Shown: positions 1 to 8,893 of the stretch, piece after piece
Position numbering within the stretch: position 1 is the first letter of the stretch
Layout of the letters: each line of letters starts with the position of its first letter
Assembly (NCBI GenBank): GCA_023416995.1
Contig: JAEZGI010000014.1
Location: forward strand, 1 to 28,007
DNA length: 28,007 nucleotides
Direction of reading: 5' to 3'
Origin: Bacteroidota bacterium
GTDB taxonomy: Bacteria > Bacteroidota > Bacteroidia > Chitinophagales > Chitinophagaceae
Notes under the pieces: generated by a model
Seen by the model: only the letters and a program-made list of their open reading frames with translations
Databases searched by the model: none
What the model was told of the DNA's origin: nothing
Program-made: the position numbers and the translations under genes

Positions 1-348
1 TGAAATGACTGGCATATCATACATGGGTTAGATCCCAGTCATTTGTGCCCCCTTTTGGGTGATATGTCACTCATTTTAAAAAACTGAAAATTCAACACCC
101 CCGCCCGCCCACCGGCAAGGCGGAATCCAGGTAGGTTATTTAAAAATTAATTGAGCGTCTGGTTCCACGCATAACCATGCCAGGCGTTTCGCGAGGTGTT
201 TGATTTAAAGTAATCTGAATGCCTTATCGCGCCGACAACCACACCACTAGTGCAATGAGGTGGAGGGAAAGGCAACAAGTCTTGTTCGGAACAAAATAGT
301 ATCGGAAGTTTCTCAAAACGGGTGCTCTCCTAAAGAAACAACCCTCCT
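1..348. other. Gene-free left edge with inverted repeats
   Basis: No convincing coding frame is visible here. The first 76 bases hold nested inverted repeats: AAATGACTGG at 3-12 is perfectly complemented by CCAGTCATTT at 35-44, and CATATCA at 13-19 is complemented by TGATATG at 60-66, with AAATGA (3-8) also able to pair with TCATTT (71-76). The two pairings are mutually exclusive. A GC-rich patch follows at about 100-120. The rest up to 348 shows nothing I can name. The repeats could be the end of a mobile element lying to the left, or a regulatory structure; neither is demonstrated. Confidence 0.45.
3..76. repeat. Nested, competing inverted repeats
   Basis: A perfect 10-bp inverted repeat (3-12 with 35-44) overlaps a second, larger imperfect one (3-8 and 13-19 with 71-76 and 60-66). 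The motif ATGACTGG followed by an AT-rich stretch occurs on both strands, and a related ATATGTCAC lies at 62-70. Repeated terminal motifs of this kind are known from ends of some IS families, but no transposase is present in the window. Confidence 0.5.
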
Positions 349-449
349 AACAAAAAAGTCATCTCAACAAAAAAGTCATCTCAACAAAAAAACCATCTTA
401 ACAAAAAACCATCTTAACAAAAAAGCCACCTAAACAAAAAAGCCATCTT
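349..449. repeat. Six tandem 16-17 bp units derived from a terminator arm
   Basis: Six head-to-tail units begin with AACAAAAAA: 349-365, 366-382 (identical to the first), 383-399, 400-415 (16 bp), 416-432 and 433-449. A degenerate seventh may lie at 332-348. Read on the minus strand, each unit is a descending hairpin arm (consensus AGATGGC) followed by a T6-T8 run and GTT, that is, a copy of the 3' half of the intrinsic terminator at 441-460. The only complete 5' arm is at 453-460. Confidence 0.85.
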
Positions 450-460
450 AACAGATGGCT
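435..460 (-). terminator. Intrinsic terminator of the DUF6580 gene
   Basis: On the minus strand the hairpin has a perfect 8-bp stem, AGCCATCT (460-453) with AGATGGCT (448-441), a 4-nt loop (452-449), and a run of six T (441-436) at its foot. It begins 26 bp beyond the stop codon of the minus-strand gene at 486-1091. The plus strand has only a weak TTTT after the stem. Confidence 0.8.
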
Positions 461-485
461 CCTTTTATACAATATGAACACTTAT

Positions 486-1091
486 TTAGTTAGCGGTCCG
501 CAAACCAACTGGTTTCAGATGCAATGTTTTTTGCACGAGATAGTATCCACCAAAGATCAGTGCGGTAAAAAACAGGTCGCCGATCAACACGTTACCGTAA
601 AATCCGTTGATCACGCCATAGTCGCGATAAAACACCAAAGCATCCTGGTAACACAACATCAAACCTTCAAATGTTTTTGGTCTTGCAAAACCAAAACCCC
701 CTATCAGAACCAATAAATTGGAAAGCAGGAAGAAAATCACTGAACCCGCGGTTCCAAAAAATGCCACGTTCAAAAAGTTTACACGTTTCATAAGGAAACC
801 AAACAAAGTGATCGCTATATAGCAGAGATACATTGGAATCTGGTAAGCATATAACCCCTGTATATCAGTAACACCGGTAATAAATAACAAGTGATATATA
901 AGATCAGAAATAAAGAGCGAAAACAAAGGCAATGCGAATGCCCATTTTTTGTCGCGTATCATGGCACCACCAAAAAGCGCAAGAGCCATTTGCGGCGCAA
1001 AGCCAAATGGTCTGCCAGGAATGGCCCGGTATACAGCGGCCACAAGAACCATCGCAATAAAGGTCCAGAGTAATGTCTTGTTCAGTTTCAT
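486..1091 (-). CDS. DUF6580-type integral membrane protein
   Basis: This 201-residue protein is almost entirely membrane-embedded, with about six hydrophobic segments near residues 7-22, 30-45, 50-72, 84-100, 107-130 and 167-186. The stretch with FAPQMALALFGGA (31-43), a charged RDKK, then ALPLFSLFISDLIYH (53-67) resembles the DUF6580 family of putative transport proteins, which look like substrate-binding (S) components of ECF-type vitamin transporters. That relationship is from memory of the family and the substrate is unknown. No ECF ATPase or T component is nearby. The gene lies 82 bp downstream of manA on the same strand, but a good promoter lies between them and a clean terminator follows, so it is probably its own transcription unit. 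Confidence 0.65.
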   Translation of the reverse strand: MKLNKTLLWTFIAMVLVAAVYRAIPGRPFGFAPQMALALFGGAMIRDKKWAFALPLFSLFISDLIYHLLFITGVTDIQGLYAYQIPMYLCYIAITLFGFLMKRVNFLNVAFFGTAGSVIFFLLSNLLVLIGGFGFARPKTFEGLMLCYQDALVFYRDYGVINGFYGNVLIGDLFFTALIFGGYYLVQKTLHLKPVGLRTAN

Positions 1092-1147
1092 CCGTCAGTT
1101 TTTTTTAGTTTGAAGCTTTGCCGATGTTTCAGACAGGCATCAGCCCG

Positions 1148-1177
1148 CAAAAATATATTAAATACCCGACAAATCAA
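1148..1177 (-). promoter_or_regulatory. Bacteroidota-type promoter for the DUF6580 gene
   Basis: On the minus strand a perfect -7 box TATTTTTG (1155-1148) is preceded, 19 bp upstream, by TTG (1177-1175) in the place of the -33 element. Transcription would start near 1141, giving a leader of about 50 nt. The -33 element overlaps the manA stop codon. Confidence 0.45.
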
Positions 1178-2397
1178 CCGGCGGGCACCGTTGCACGATA
1201 AATGGTTGTACCCACTTCCGACTCAAGGCGGATGCCTGTACCACTCACCCCCATAAACGCCTCACCAGCCTCTCTCTCAAAATGGGCCTCACTTTCACTC
1301 ACATGCACGCTTCCTGAATAAACAAAAAAGATGTCAGTAGTATGTGTATATATAATAGTGGATTCACCCGCCGACAGGTGGATGGCCCTCAACTCGAAAT
1401 CGGCCACCGGTGTCAGGAAAATCTCTTCCCCGGCATGATTGGAAGGTATCCCCAGAATCACTGAAGGAACAAGAGGTTCACACTTCACATGTTTAAGTAA
1501 TTCCGGCACATCAATGTGTTTTGGAGTTAAACCACCCCGAAGCACATTATCAGAGTTTGCCATGATCTCGACGTTCTGTCCTTCAAGGTAAGCATGCGGT
1601 AAACCGGCATCCTGGAAGATCGCCTCGCCAGGTTTCAAATGCACAAGATTAAAAATGTAAACCGAAAAAATACCCCTGTCAATCCGCGAACCCTCATTAA
1701 AAGTAAGCGCTGCCCTGGCGGCCCAGAAATTCTCATCATCTCTTGTCAGCATTCCCTTCTCATATAATGGCACGATACGGTCAAGCAAAGGCTGCAGACG
1801 GGTATTAACATGTTCCTGATCCAACTCCATTACATAACGGTACAACTCGCCGTACCCACCTTCTTCATAGACGGACCATAAAAATTCGAGCTCAGGTGTA
1901 GCATTTATGATGCGCTGCAGTTTTTCTGGCGTTTTAAAACCATGTAATAACCAGAAATTACTAAGGGCATACATTAATTCCGGCTTATGATTGTCGTCTT
2001 TATAATTCCGACGCGGGTCATCAAGTGCTATCTCACTGGCGTTTTCAAGCTCGTAGGCAATCAGGGCATCTTTGCGTGTGGGATGCACCTGAATCGACAA
2101 CATATCGCGCACATCCAAAATCTTAAACAGATATGGCAATCTTCCAAAACGTGTGGCCGTCAAACCACCCAGCAAACGCTTCGCGTCGCCCGCAATCATG
2201 GCATCCAGTTTTACCGTGCTGCCATCATCCATCAATACAAGAGAAGGAGCATTTGTATGAGCACCCATCCAGTATTCTGCGAAAGGTTTATTGCCCACAT
2301 TCGGCACCTGTAACAGGGCTGGCAAAAACTCGTATCCGCCCCATGCATAGTGTTGTATCCTTCCTTCCAGTCTGTAAATACTTCCTGTTTTTTTCAT
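1174..2397 (-). CDS. manA: Mannose-6-phosphate isomerase, class I
   Basis: This enzyme interconverts fructose-6-phosphate and mannose-6-phosphate in the cytoplasm, feeding GDP-mannose and polysaccharide synthesis. With the start chosen at 2397 (MKKTGSIYRLEG) the protein has 407 residues. Zinc ligands expected for the cupin-fold type I family are visible: Q103 and H105 in SIQVHP, E140 in HKPELM and H268 in GLPHAYLEG; R287 in NVLRGGL fits the conserved catalytic arginine. The frame stays open to an ATG at 2484, but those 29 extra residues lack family similarity and would run into yraN on the other strand. A near-consensus -7 box (TATTGTTG, 2429-2422 on the minus strand) supports the shorter start. 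The gap to divergent yraN is only 37 bp. Confidence 0.93.
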   Translation of the reverse strand: MKKTGSIYRLEGRIQHYAWGGYEFLPALLQVPNVGNKPFAEYWMGAHTNAPSLVLMDDGSTVKLDAMIAGDAKRLLGGLTATRFGRLPYLFKILDVRDMLSIQVHPTRKDALIAYELENASEIALDDPRRNYKDDNHKPELMYALSNFWLLHGFKTPEKLQRIINATPELEFLWSVYEEGGYGELYRYVMELDQEHVNTRLQPLLDRIVPLYEKGMLTRDDENFWAARAALTFNEGSRIDRGIFSVYIFNLVHLKPGEAIFQDAGLPHAYLEGQNVEIMANSDNVLRGGLTPKHIDVPELLKHVKCEPLVPSVILGIPSNHAGEEIFLTPVADFELRAIHLSAGESTIIYTHTTDIFFVYSGSVHVSESEAHFEREAGEAFMGVSGTGIRLESEVGTTIYRATVPAG

Positions 2398-2434
2398 GGT
2401 TCGATTTAAGTCGCAATAATACAACAATAGCACG

Positions 2435-2788
2435 ATGAGTGATCTGCATGGTACCGGGAAAAAAGGTGAAGAACTGGCCGTCAATTATCTTATTGCCCTG
2501 GGTTTTGAAATTCTGCATCGCAACTGGCGACACAAACGTGCAGAGATAGATATCATTGCCGGTAAAGATGGCGTGGTGCATATCATAGAGGTGAAAACCC
2601 GCACCACGCTTGAATTTGGCTATCCCGAAGAAAGTGTTGGCTATCGAAAACTCAAAATGCTGACAGCAGCGGGAGCCGCATTTCTTTACAAAAATCCCGG
2701 ATGGAAACTGATACAATATGATGTACTTTCCATCCTACTCACCGATGAACAACCTGAGTTCCTGCTTTTAAGTGATGTAGATCTTTAG
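2435..2788 (+). CDS. yraN: YraN family (UPF0102) nuclease-fold protein
   Basis: This is a small 117-residue protein of normal family length. The restriction-endonuclease-like core is visible: GTGKKGEELAVNYL (6-19), GFEILHRNWR (23-32), then EIDIIA (37-42) and EVKTR (52-56), which supply the acidic residues and lysine of a PD-(D/E)xK-like site (E37, D39, E52, K54). The family is widespread in bacteria and its cellular role is still poorly defined; a Holliday-junction or DNA-processing role has been proposed. The gene starts 37 bp from divergent manA, and its stop codon overlaps the stop codon of the convergent asparaginase gene. Confidence 0.9.
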   Translation: MSDLHGTGKKGEELAVNYLIALGFEILHRNWRHKRAEIDIIAGKDGVVHIIEVKTRTTLEFGYPEESVGYRKLKMLTAAGAAFLYKNPGWKLIQYDVLSILLTDEQPEFLLLSDVDL

Positions 2789-3894
2789 TCTTTGTAAATC
2801 TTCAAAACCATCTTCCCGTTTTTATCGATATAACCGCGATACATACCGGCGGAGTTAAACGGCATGGTGATGTTACCGTTTTTATCAACAGCAATCAATC
2901 CGCCATCGGCAACTACATTTTCCGTATTACCCAAAGCCGGTAACCTCTTCATCACCATTTCCGCTGCAGCCTGTTGCAAAGGCATCTTTCCAAACTCCAT
3001 CATATCACTGATGGTTTTAGCCATAGCCAGGCGAATAAAATATTCTCCCCAACCTGTACAACTAATGGCACAAGTGGTATTGTTGGCATAAGTGCCGATC
3101 CCTATCAAAGGAGCATCACCCACCCTGCCATATTTTTTATTACTCATACCACCCGTGCTGGTAGCTGCAGCCAGGTTACCTTCCGCATCAAGCGCAACGG
3201 CGCCAACGGTACCATATTTCCAGTTTTGATCGGCCGGATCTGAATAGGTCGGATACAAAACGGTCATCGCCCGCCGGCGGCTTTCACCTTCGAACTCCCC
3301 CAGGAATAGACTGGTGCTGTTTTCCTGCTGAGATTTGAGCGAATCATCGCGACGCATCCGCTGTAAACTCCGCCAGCGACCATCTGTATGGAAATAAGAA
3401 GGATCAACAATCTTTATCCCGTTCATAGCGGCAAACTTTTCGGCACCGGCACCCACCATCATCACGTGCCCGCTTTTCTCCATCACCGCCCGCGCCGCCG
3501 TTACAGGATTGCGGATCGTGGTAACGCCCGCGACTGAACCCGCCCGGAGATTTATACCACTCATAATCGCCGCGTCCAGTTCGTTTTTACCCTCATTTGT
3601 AAAAACGGCTCCTTTCCCCGCATTGAAAAGCGGATTATCCTCAAGCACCATCACCGCTGCCTGCACCGCATCCAGCGAAGTGCCGCCCGAACTTAATATT
3701 GCATAACCCTTTTTAAGCGCCTCCTCCATTCCTGCCAAATATTGCTTCTCCAGCTCCGGCGTCATCTGCGATTTTAAAATGGTACCTGCACCTCCATGAA
3801 TAACCAGCACGGGTTTTGCTTTCTGCGCAAGCAGAGACTGGCAAAAGACCAACTGGATAATCAAAAAGGGAATCACGAAACGGCTATGGAACAT
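2785..3894 (-). CDS. Exported isoaspartyl peptidase / L-asparaginase (Ntn-hydrolase)
   Basis: This plant-type asparaginase family member (369 residues) removes beta-aspartyl residues from isopeptides and hydrolyses asparagine. An N-terminal signal peptide (about residues 1-24, ending LLAQ) predicts export to the periplasm. IHGGAG (32-37) opens the fold. Self-cleavage is expected before T229 in KYGTVGAVALD, which becomes the N-terminal nucleophile; T247 in TSTGG, R257 and D260 in GRVGDAP fit the substrate pocket. Family members of this kind are made as a precursor and split into alpha and beta subunits. The gene converges on yraN, with the two stop codons overlapping and no terminator between them. 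The alternative name glycosylasparaginase cannot be excluded. Confidence 0.9.
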   Translation of the reverse strand: MFHSRFVIPFLIIQLVFCQSLLAQKAKPVLVIHGGAGTILKSQMTPELEKQYLAGMEEALKKGYAILSSGGTSLDAVQAAVMVLEDNPLFNAGKGAVFTNEGKNELDAAIMSGINLRAGSVAGVTTIRNPVTAARAVMEKSGHVMMVGAGAEKFAAMNGIKIVDPSYFHTDGRWRSLQRMRRDDSLKSQQENSTSLFLGEFEGESRRRAMTVLYPTYSDPADQNWKYGTVGAVALDAEGNLAAATSTGGMSNKKYGRVGDAPLIGIGTYANNTTCAISCTGWGEYFIRLAMAKTISDMMEFGKMPLQQAAAEMVMKRLPALGNTENVVADGGLIAVDKNGNITMPFNSAGMYRGYIDKNGKMVLKIYKD

Positions 3895-4048
3895 ATAATA
3901 AAATTAGAAGCACAATTTAAACTTTCCCGCTTCAGGAAATTCAAACGGGCTGTATGCGATCAACAAAAAGCTAAAGTTCACAGATTACATTAATTATCAA
4001 TATTTATTGAAGCAATCATTTGCTATTTTTACACGCAATCAATAGAAC

Positions 4049-7000
4049 CTGAGAAAGTTTTGGAAAATACTACGCACGACGGTACTCGTACTGATCGCTG
4101 TTGTGTTACTGGCGTGGCTGGCTATACAAACCAGCCCGGTTCAGACCTGGCTGGTTAAACAGGTCACCAACCGGTTATCCAAATCACTTGGAACTACCGT
4201 CCGTGTGAAAAAGGTCGATTTTACTTTCTTCAATAAAATGCTCCTCGAGGGCACCCTCGTAGAGGATCAGCAAAAAGATACTTTGCTTTATGCGGGCCTC
4301 GTGAAAGTGAACATCAACGACTGGTTCTTCCTGAAAGATAATATCAACCTCAGTTATATCGGGCTTACCGACGCTACTATAAATCTCCGCCGCACTGATT
4401 CAGTCTGGAACTACGGCTTCCTGGTCGATTTTTTCAGCAGCCCCGTTAAATCGAAAGATACCACCTCAATTGATCTTGCCATCCGCAAGGTCGAACTATC
4501 AAACATTCGCCTGTTGCAATCCGATGGCTGGCGCGGAGAAGATATGTCTTTTGATATCCGTGCGCTCAACCTCGATGCCGATGCCTTTGACGTAGCCAAA
4601 AAAGTAGTGCGCATCCGGAACATCAACCTCGACCGGCCCAACTTCGCAATATATAATTACACGGGCAACCGACCCGATTCACTTCGCCCCAAACAAATAC
4701 CATTCATACCAGACAGCACGCGGTTACGCTGGAACCCTGCAGGCTGGGACGTTAGAATTACCCGCATCACCATCAATGAAGGCGACTTCAAAAGCGACCA
4801 GTATGTCGAGCGTGACCTATACACCTACTTTGATGCTGCGCATATCAACTTCGGAGATATCAATGCCAGGTTCGATAATGTCTGGTGGCACAATGATTCC
4901 ATCAAAGCGAAGATTAATCTCGCTACCAAAGAAAGAAGTGGTTTCGAAGTGAAACGACTGCTCGCGGATATGAAAATGCATCCCGAAGCAATGGAGTTTC
5001 ACAACCTGGATCTCCGCACTGCAAAAAGCAGGTTACGCAACTTCTATGCAATGCGGTATGAATCATTTGAAGACATGCAAAACTATGTCTCCAGCGTAAG
5101 AATGGAAGCTGATTTCAAAGATGCAGTGATCCACAGCGATGATATAGCCTACTTCGCACCTGCACTGAAAGACTGGAACAAAAATCTCCGTATCAAGGGC
5201 CGCGCCTCTGGTTCAGTAGATAACCTGTCTGCGCGTAACGTCGTGATCGAAGCCGGCAAAGACAGTTATCTCACAGGGAGCCTTTCATTAAAAGGTCTGC
5301 CTGATATTGAAAAAACATATATTGACTTTACAGCAAACGATTTCCGCACCACCTACCCCGATGCGGTAACATTGATTCCTGGTCTGAAAGGAATAGAACA
5401 ACCCGCTTTAAAAGAACTATCATACCTCAAATTCAAAGGCGTATTCACCGGCTTTATCAGCGACTTTGTGACTTATGGTACCATTCAGACAAACCTTGGT
5501 ACCGTGGTAAGCGATGTAAACATGAAATTGCCTGATATTGGTCCATCCTCTTATTCGGGAAATATTCGTATCAATGATTTTGACATCGGCAGGTTTGTAA
5601 ACGTTCGCCAGTTGGGCAAACTCAGTTTTCTTGGAAAGATCAATGGCCGTGGGATGAATGCAAGTTCATTGAATGCCCAGCTTGATGGCGATGTTCAGTC
5701 GCTTGAGTTCAACGGTTATACCTATCACAATGTGAATGTAAAAGGTAAGGTCGCCAAAAGATTGTTTAATGGTGAAATCACTTCAAATGATCCCAATCTT
5801 GACGCAAGTTTAAACGGTCTGATAGACTTCGGTAAAAACATTCCTGAATTCGACTTCGATGCCACTATTGCCAAAGCCGACCTTCGTAAGCTGAACATAT
5901 CAAAAGACAATATCGATTTCAACGGGAAGTTCCGTTTTGATTTCAGTGGTGATAATATCGACAACTTCCTGGGCACGGCAAGAATCTTTGAAGCTTCTAT
6001 CTATAAGAACGGTAAAAAAATGTCGTTCGATTCACTGCATCTCGAATCGCAGATGATGGATAACAATAAGGTGATTACCGCTGTGAGTAATGAATTTGAT
6101 GCAGCATTGGTCGGTGAGTTTTCCATCAAGGACCTGCCCGAAGCGTTCCGCACTTTCCTTAGTAAATATTACCCGGCATACATTCAAAAAAGAAGAGTAC
6201 TAACAACAAATGAAAACTTCAGTTTTGTTATCACCACCAAACAGGTTGATGAATACCTGCAGTTCGTAACAGATGATTTTCATGGCTTCAACTTCAGCAC
6301 CATTACGGGTCGCATAAATACAAAAGAAAACCTGCTGGATCTTAATGCAGAAATCCCGCAGTTCAATTACAAAAACATTGCGTTCTACAACCTGCTGCTA
6401 AAAGGAAACGGTGATCTCGACAAACTGGGTATTGAAACCAATATTGCAGATATCTATTTTAATGACAGCCTGCATTTTCCCGGAACCGCCATTACCATCA
6501 ACTCATCAAACGATCTTTCCGACATCAATATAACCACCAGCGCCAATCAAACCCTGAACTCAGCCAATCTTTCGGCTAAACTTCAGACCCTTCCAAAAGG
6601 CGTGCGCGTGTTGTTTAATGAATCCAATTTTGATGTAAATGGAAAAAACTGGACGATAGAAAAAAACGGCGAGCTTGTATTAAGTGAAGAGATCATATCG
6701 GCCGATGGTGTAAAAATATATAACGGTGATCAACAGGTGATGATCACGACCATGCCATCTGATATTGGCAATACAAATGACATTAAGGTTGACCTTACAA
6801 AAATCAACATTGGTGACTTCACACCGTTTTTTATAAAATCAAACCGGCTCGAAGGATTGTTTACCGGAACTGTAGATGTGGTGGATCCGTTTGGTAAACT
6901 GCATGTTGATCTGAAAGCAGATGCCGACCAGTTCCTGCTCGATGACGATTCTATCGGCAAACTGCAACTCACAGCCAACTATACCAAAAGTGCGAACGAA

Positions 7001-8854
7001 ATCAATTTCAAAGCATATTCCGATAACAAAGATTATTATTTTGATATAAATGGTGCCTACACACTTGCCGACAGCACTGAGGGTGATGAGTTATACATCA
7101 ACAGTGACTTCTTTAAAGATACCCGCATCAGCATGTTGCGGCAATACCTATCTGGCGTGTTCAGCGAGGTGGACGGATACACAAAAGGAACCCTGCGAAT
7201 CACCGGTCCGCCCGACAAACTGAAATATCTTGGAAAACTGGATTTGCGGGATGGCAGGTTAAGGGTTGATTATACCAATGTTTTGTATCATATACCAGAA
7301 GCATCCGTTGATCTGCAGGATGGCCAGATCGATTTCGGCAACTTCACCTTACGCGATGATTTCAACAACACCGCCCAATTAACACGTGGCGTACTGAAAC
7401 ATGAGAACTGGAAAGAAATGTTCTTCGATTTTGCGCTCAATACCAACAAACTTGAGGTGCTGGCAACAAAAAACACCGGTGAAGATCCTTTCTACGGTAG
7501 TGTATTTGCAAAGGTTAACATGACCTTGAAGGGACCAATGGAAAACATGGAGATGCGCATCAAAGGTGAGCCGGCCGATAGTTCGAATCTTTACATCAAC
7601 ATGAACACGGGAAGGGAAAGCGGCACGGCAGATTTTCTTACCTGGAAGGTTTATGGTAAAGAAATGCAGCAGCAATACTCAGGGGTTGGCAGCAACCTGA
7701 ACGTGTTGCTCGATGTTACTGCTAACAACTATGCCAACATGTATGTGATACTGGATGAACTTACGGGTGATATCATCAAGGCTACCGGGCATGGCAACCT
7801 GCAGATCCGTGCGGGCACTTCAAGCGACTTCACTATCCTGGGGCGATATGATATCGACCGCGGAAATTACAACTTCAACTTCCAGTCATTTCTTCAGAAA
7901 CCATTTCGGTTACGCGAAGGCGTTGGAAACTATATATCATGGACCGGTGATCCGGGAGATGCAACAATCAAGGTAGAAGCAGAATATGAGGCAGAAAATG
8001 TTCGCTTCAGTGATCTGCGTTCAGCCTTAAGCAGTAGTCTCAACAGCAATGTTCGCCAGTACCGTGGTAAGGTACTTGTAGTGGCAAACCTTACAGAAAA
8101 ACTGACCCACCCTGACATCGCTTTCAGAATTGAATTGCCAAGTGGTAGCCCACTGGCCAATGACCCTGGCGCGGCACTGGTGCTTCAAAGCATTCAAAAC
8201 GATGAAAATGAGTTAAACAAACAGGTGGCTTTCCTGATTGTGTTGAACACATTCGGCCCGGTATCTACCCAAAGCCAGGGAAGTCTCGCCAACACCGCAT
8301 TTGAGGGCATTGTGGTGAATACCATCTCAGGTGTGTTATCAAATACTTTGAGCAACCAGTTCTCAAATGCGTTCCAGAAGATCTTTAATGATAAAAGTTT
8401 ACAGGTCAACTTCAATGCGCAATTATACAATGGATCGAACTTTATTGCCTCCAATACGAACAGTCTGAATATTGACCGTACCAATCTGAACTTTTCTTTT
8501 GGTTACAGTCTTTTAAATGAACGCCTCACTTTCACCTTCGGAAGCGCGCTTGATTTTGGTCTTACTTCCCAGCAGGTACAGGCAACCAGGAATCTGCAGT
8601 TCTTGCCAGACATCACAGCAGAGTGGAAGATTCGCCCGGATGGGAAGTTATTGCTTACATTTTTCTATCGCGATTCTTATAATTACCTCAGCGGTGGTGG
8701 GGCAAGACAAAACCGTTCTGGTGCAAGTATTTCATACCGCAGAGAATTTGATAGAATATCAGAGTTATGGAGAGGTAGCCGTAAAAAGAATCCGCCTCCA
8801 ATCGTAGCGCCCGACCAGGTGCGGCAGGACACCACTGTGGCAGCAACCAACTAG
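4049..8854 (+). CDS. TamB-like translocation/assembly module protein (DUF490)
   Basis: This very large protein (about 1,601 residues) has a single N-terminal membrane anchor followed by long repetitive beta-rich sequence and a C-terminal TamB/DUF490 domain (roughly residues 1130-1560). TamB-type proteins span the periplasm and take part in outer-membrane protein assembly or lipid transfer. The start is uncertain: no in-frame ATG lies near the N-terminus. The first in-frame stop upstream is TAG at 4043-4045, and a CTG at 4049 gives a classic anchor (RKFWKILR, then a run of hydrophobic residues, then QTSPVQTWL). GTG at 4103 is the first conventional alternative, but it would cut the membrane segment in half. 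No tamA/BamA-like gene is adjacent. Upstream is the divergent asparaginase gene. Confidence 0.88.
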   Translation: MRKFWKILRTTVLVLIAVVLLAWLAIQTSPVQTWLVKQVTNRLSKSLGTTVRVKKVDFTFFNKMLLEGTLVEDQQKDTLLYAGLVKVNINDWFFLKDNINLSYIGLTDATINLRRTDSVWNYGFLVDFFSSPVKSKDTTSIDLAIRKVELSNIRLLQSDGWRGEDMSFDIRALNLDADAFDVAKKVVRIRNINLDRPNFAIYNYTGNRPDSLRPKQIPFIPDSTRLRWNPAGWDVRITRITINEGDFKSDQYVERDLYTYFDAAHINFGDINARFDNVWWHNDSIKAKINLATKERSGFEVKRLLADMKMHPEAMEFHNLDLRTAKSRLRNFYAMRYESFEDMQNYVSSVRMEADFKDAVIHSDDIAYFAPALKDWNKNLRIKGRASGSVDNLSARNVVIEAGKDSYLTGSLSLKGLPDIEKTYIDFTANDFRTTYPDAVTLIPGLKGIEQPALKELSYLKFKGVFTGFISDFVTYGTIQTNLGTVVSDVNMKLPDIGPSSYSGNIRINDFDIGRFVNVRQLGKLSFLGKINGRGMNASSLNAQLDGDVQSLEFNGYTYHNVNVKGKVAKRLFNGEITSNDPNLDASLNGLIDFGKNIPEFDFDATIAKADLRKLNISKDNIDFNGKFRFDFSGDNIDNFLGTARIFEASIYKNGKKMSFDSLHLESQMMDNNKVITAVSNEFDAALVGEFSIKDLPEAFRTFLSKYYPAYIQKRRVLTTNENFSFVITTKQVDEYLQFVTDDFHGFNFSTITGRINTKENLLDLNAEIPQFNYKNIAFYNLLLKGNGDLDKLGIETNIADIYFNDSLHFPGTAITINSSNDLSDINITTSANQTLNSANLSAKLQTLPKGVRVLFNESNFDVNGKNWTIEKNGELVLSEEIISADGVKIYNGDQQVMITTMPSDIGNTNDIKVDLTKINIGDFTPFFIKSNRLEGLFTGTVDVVDPFGKLHVDLKADADQFLLDDDSIGKLQLTANYTKSANEINFKAYSDNKDYYFDINGAYTLADSTEGDELYINSDFFKDTRISMLRQYLSGVFSEVDGYTKGTLRITGPPDKLKYLGKLDLRDGRLRVDYTNVLYHIPEASVDLQDGQIDFGNFTLRDDFNNTAQLTRGVLKHENWKEMFFDFALNTNKLEVLATKNTGEDPFYGSVFAKVNMTLKGPMENMEMRIKGEPADSSNLYINMNTGRESGTADFLTWKVYGKEMQQQYSGVGSNLNVLLDVTANNYANMYVILDELTGDIIKATGHGNLQIRAGTSSDFTILGRYDIDRGNYNFNFQSFLQKPFRLREGVGNYISWTGDPGDATIKVEAEYEAENVRFSDLRSALSSSLNSNVRQYRGKVLVVANLTEKLTHPDIAFRIELPSGSPLANDPGAALVLQSIQNDENELNKQVAFLIVLNTFGPVSTQSQGSLANTAFEGIVVNTISGVLSNTLSNQFSNAFQKIFNDKSLQVNFNAQLYNGSNFIASNTNSLNIDRTNLNFSFGYSLLNERLTFTFGSALDFGLTSQQVQATRNLQFLPDITAEWKIRPDGKLLLTFFYRDSYNYLSGGGARQNRSGASISYRREFDRISELWRGSRKKNPPPIVAPDQVRQDTTVAATN

Positions 8855-8893
8855 CCAACGATGACTTTAGCGGGATGAACTCGTAGAAATATT

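Noticed and set aside
349..449. Tandem repeat as a CRISPR array
   Set aside because: The units are 16-17 bp, directly abutting with no unique spacers, and no cas genes are present.
2288..2716. 142-codon minus-strand frame across yraN and the manA start
   Set aside because: It overlaps two well-supported genes and has no protein-family character.
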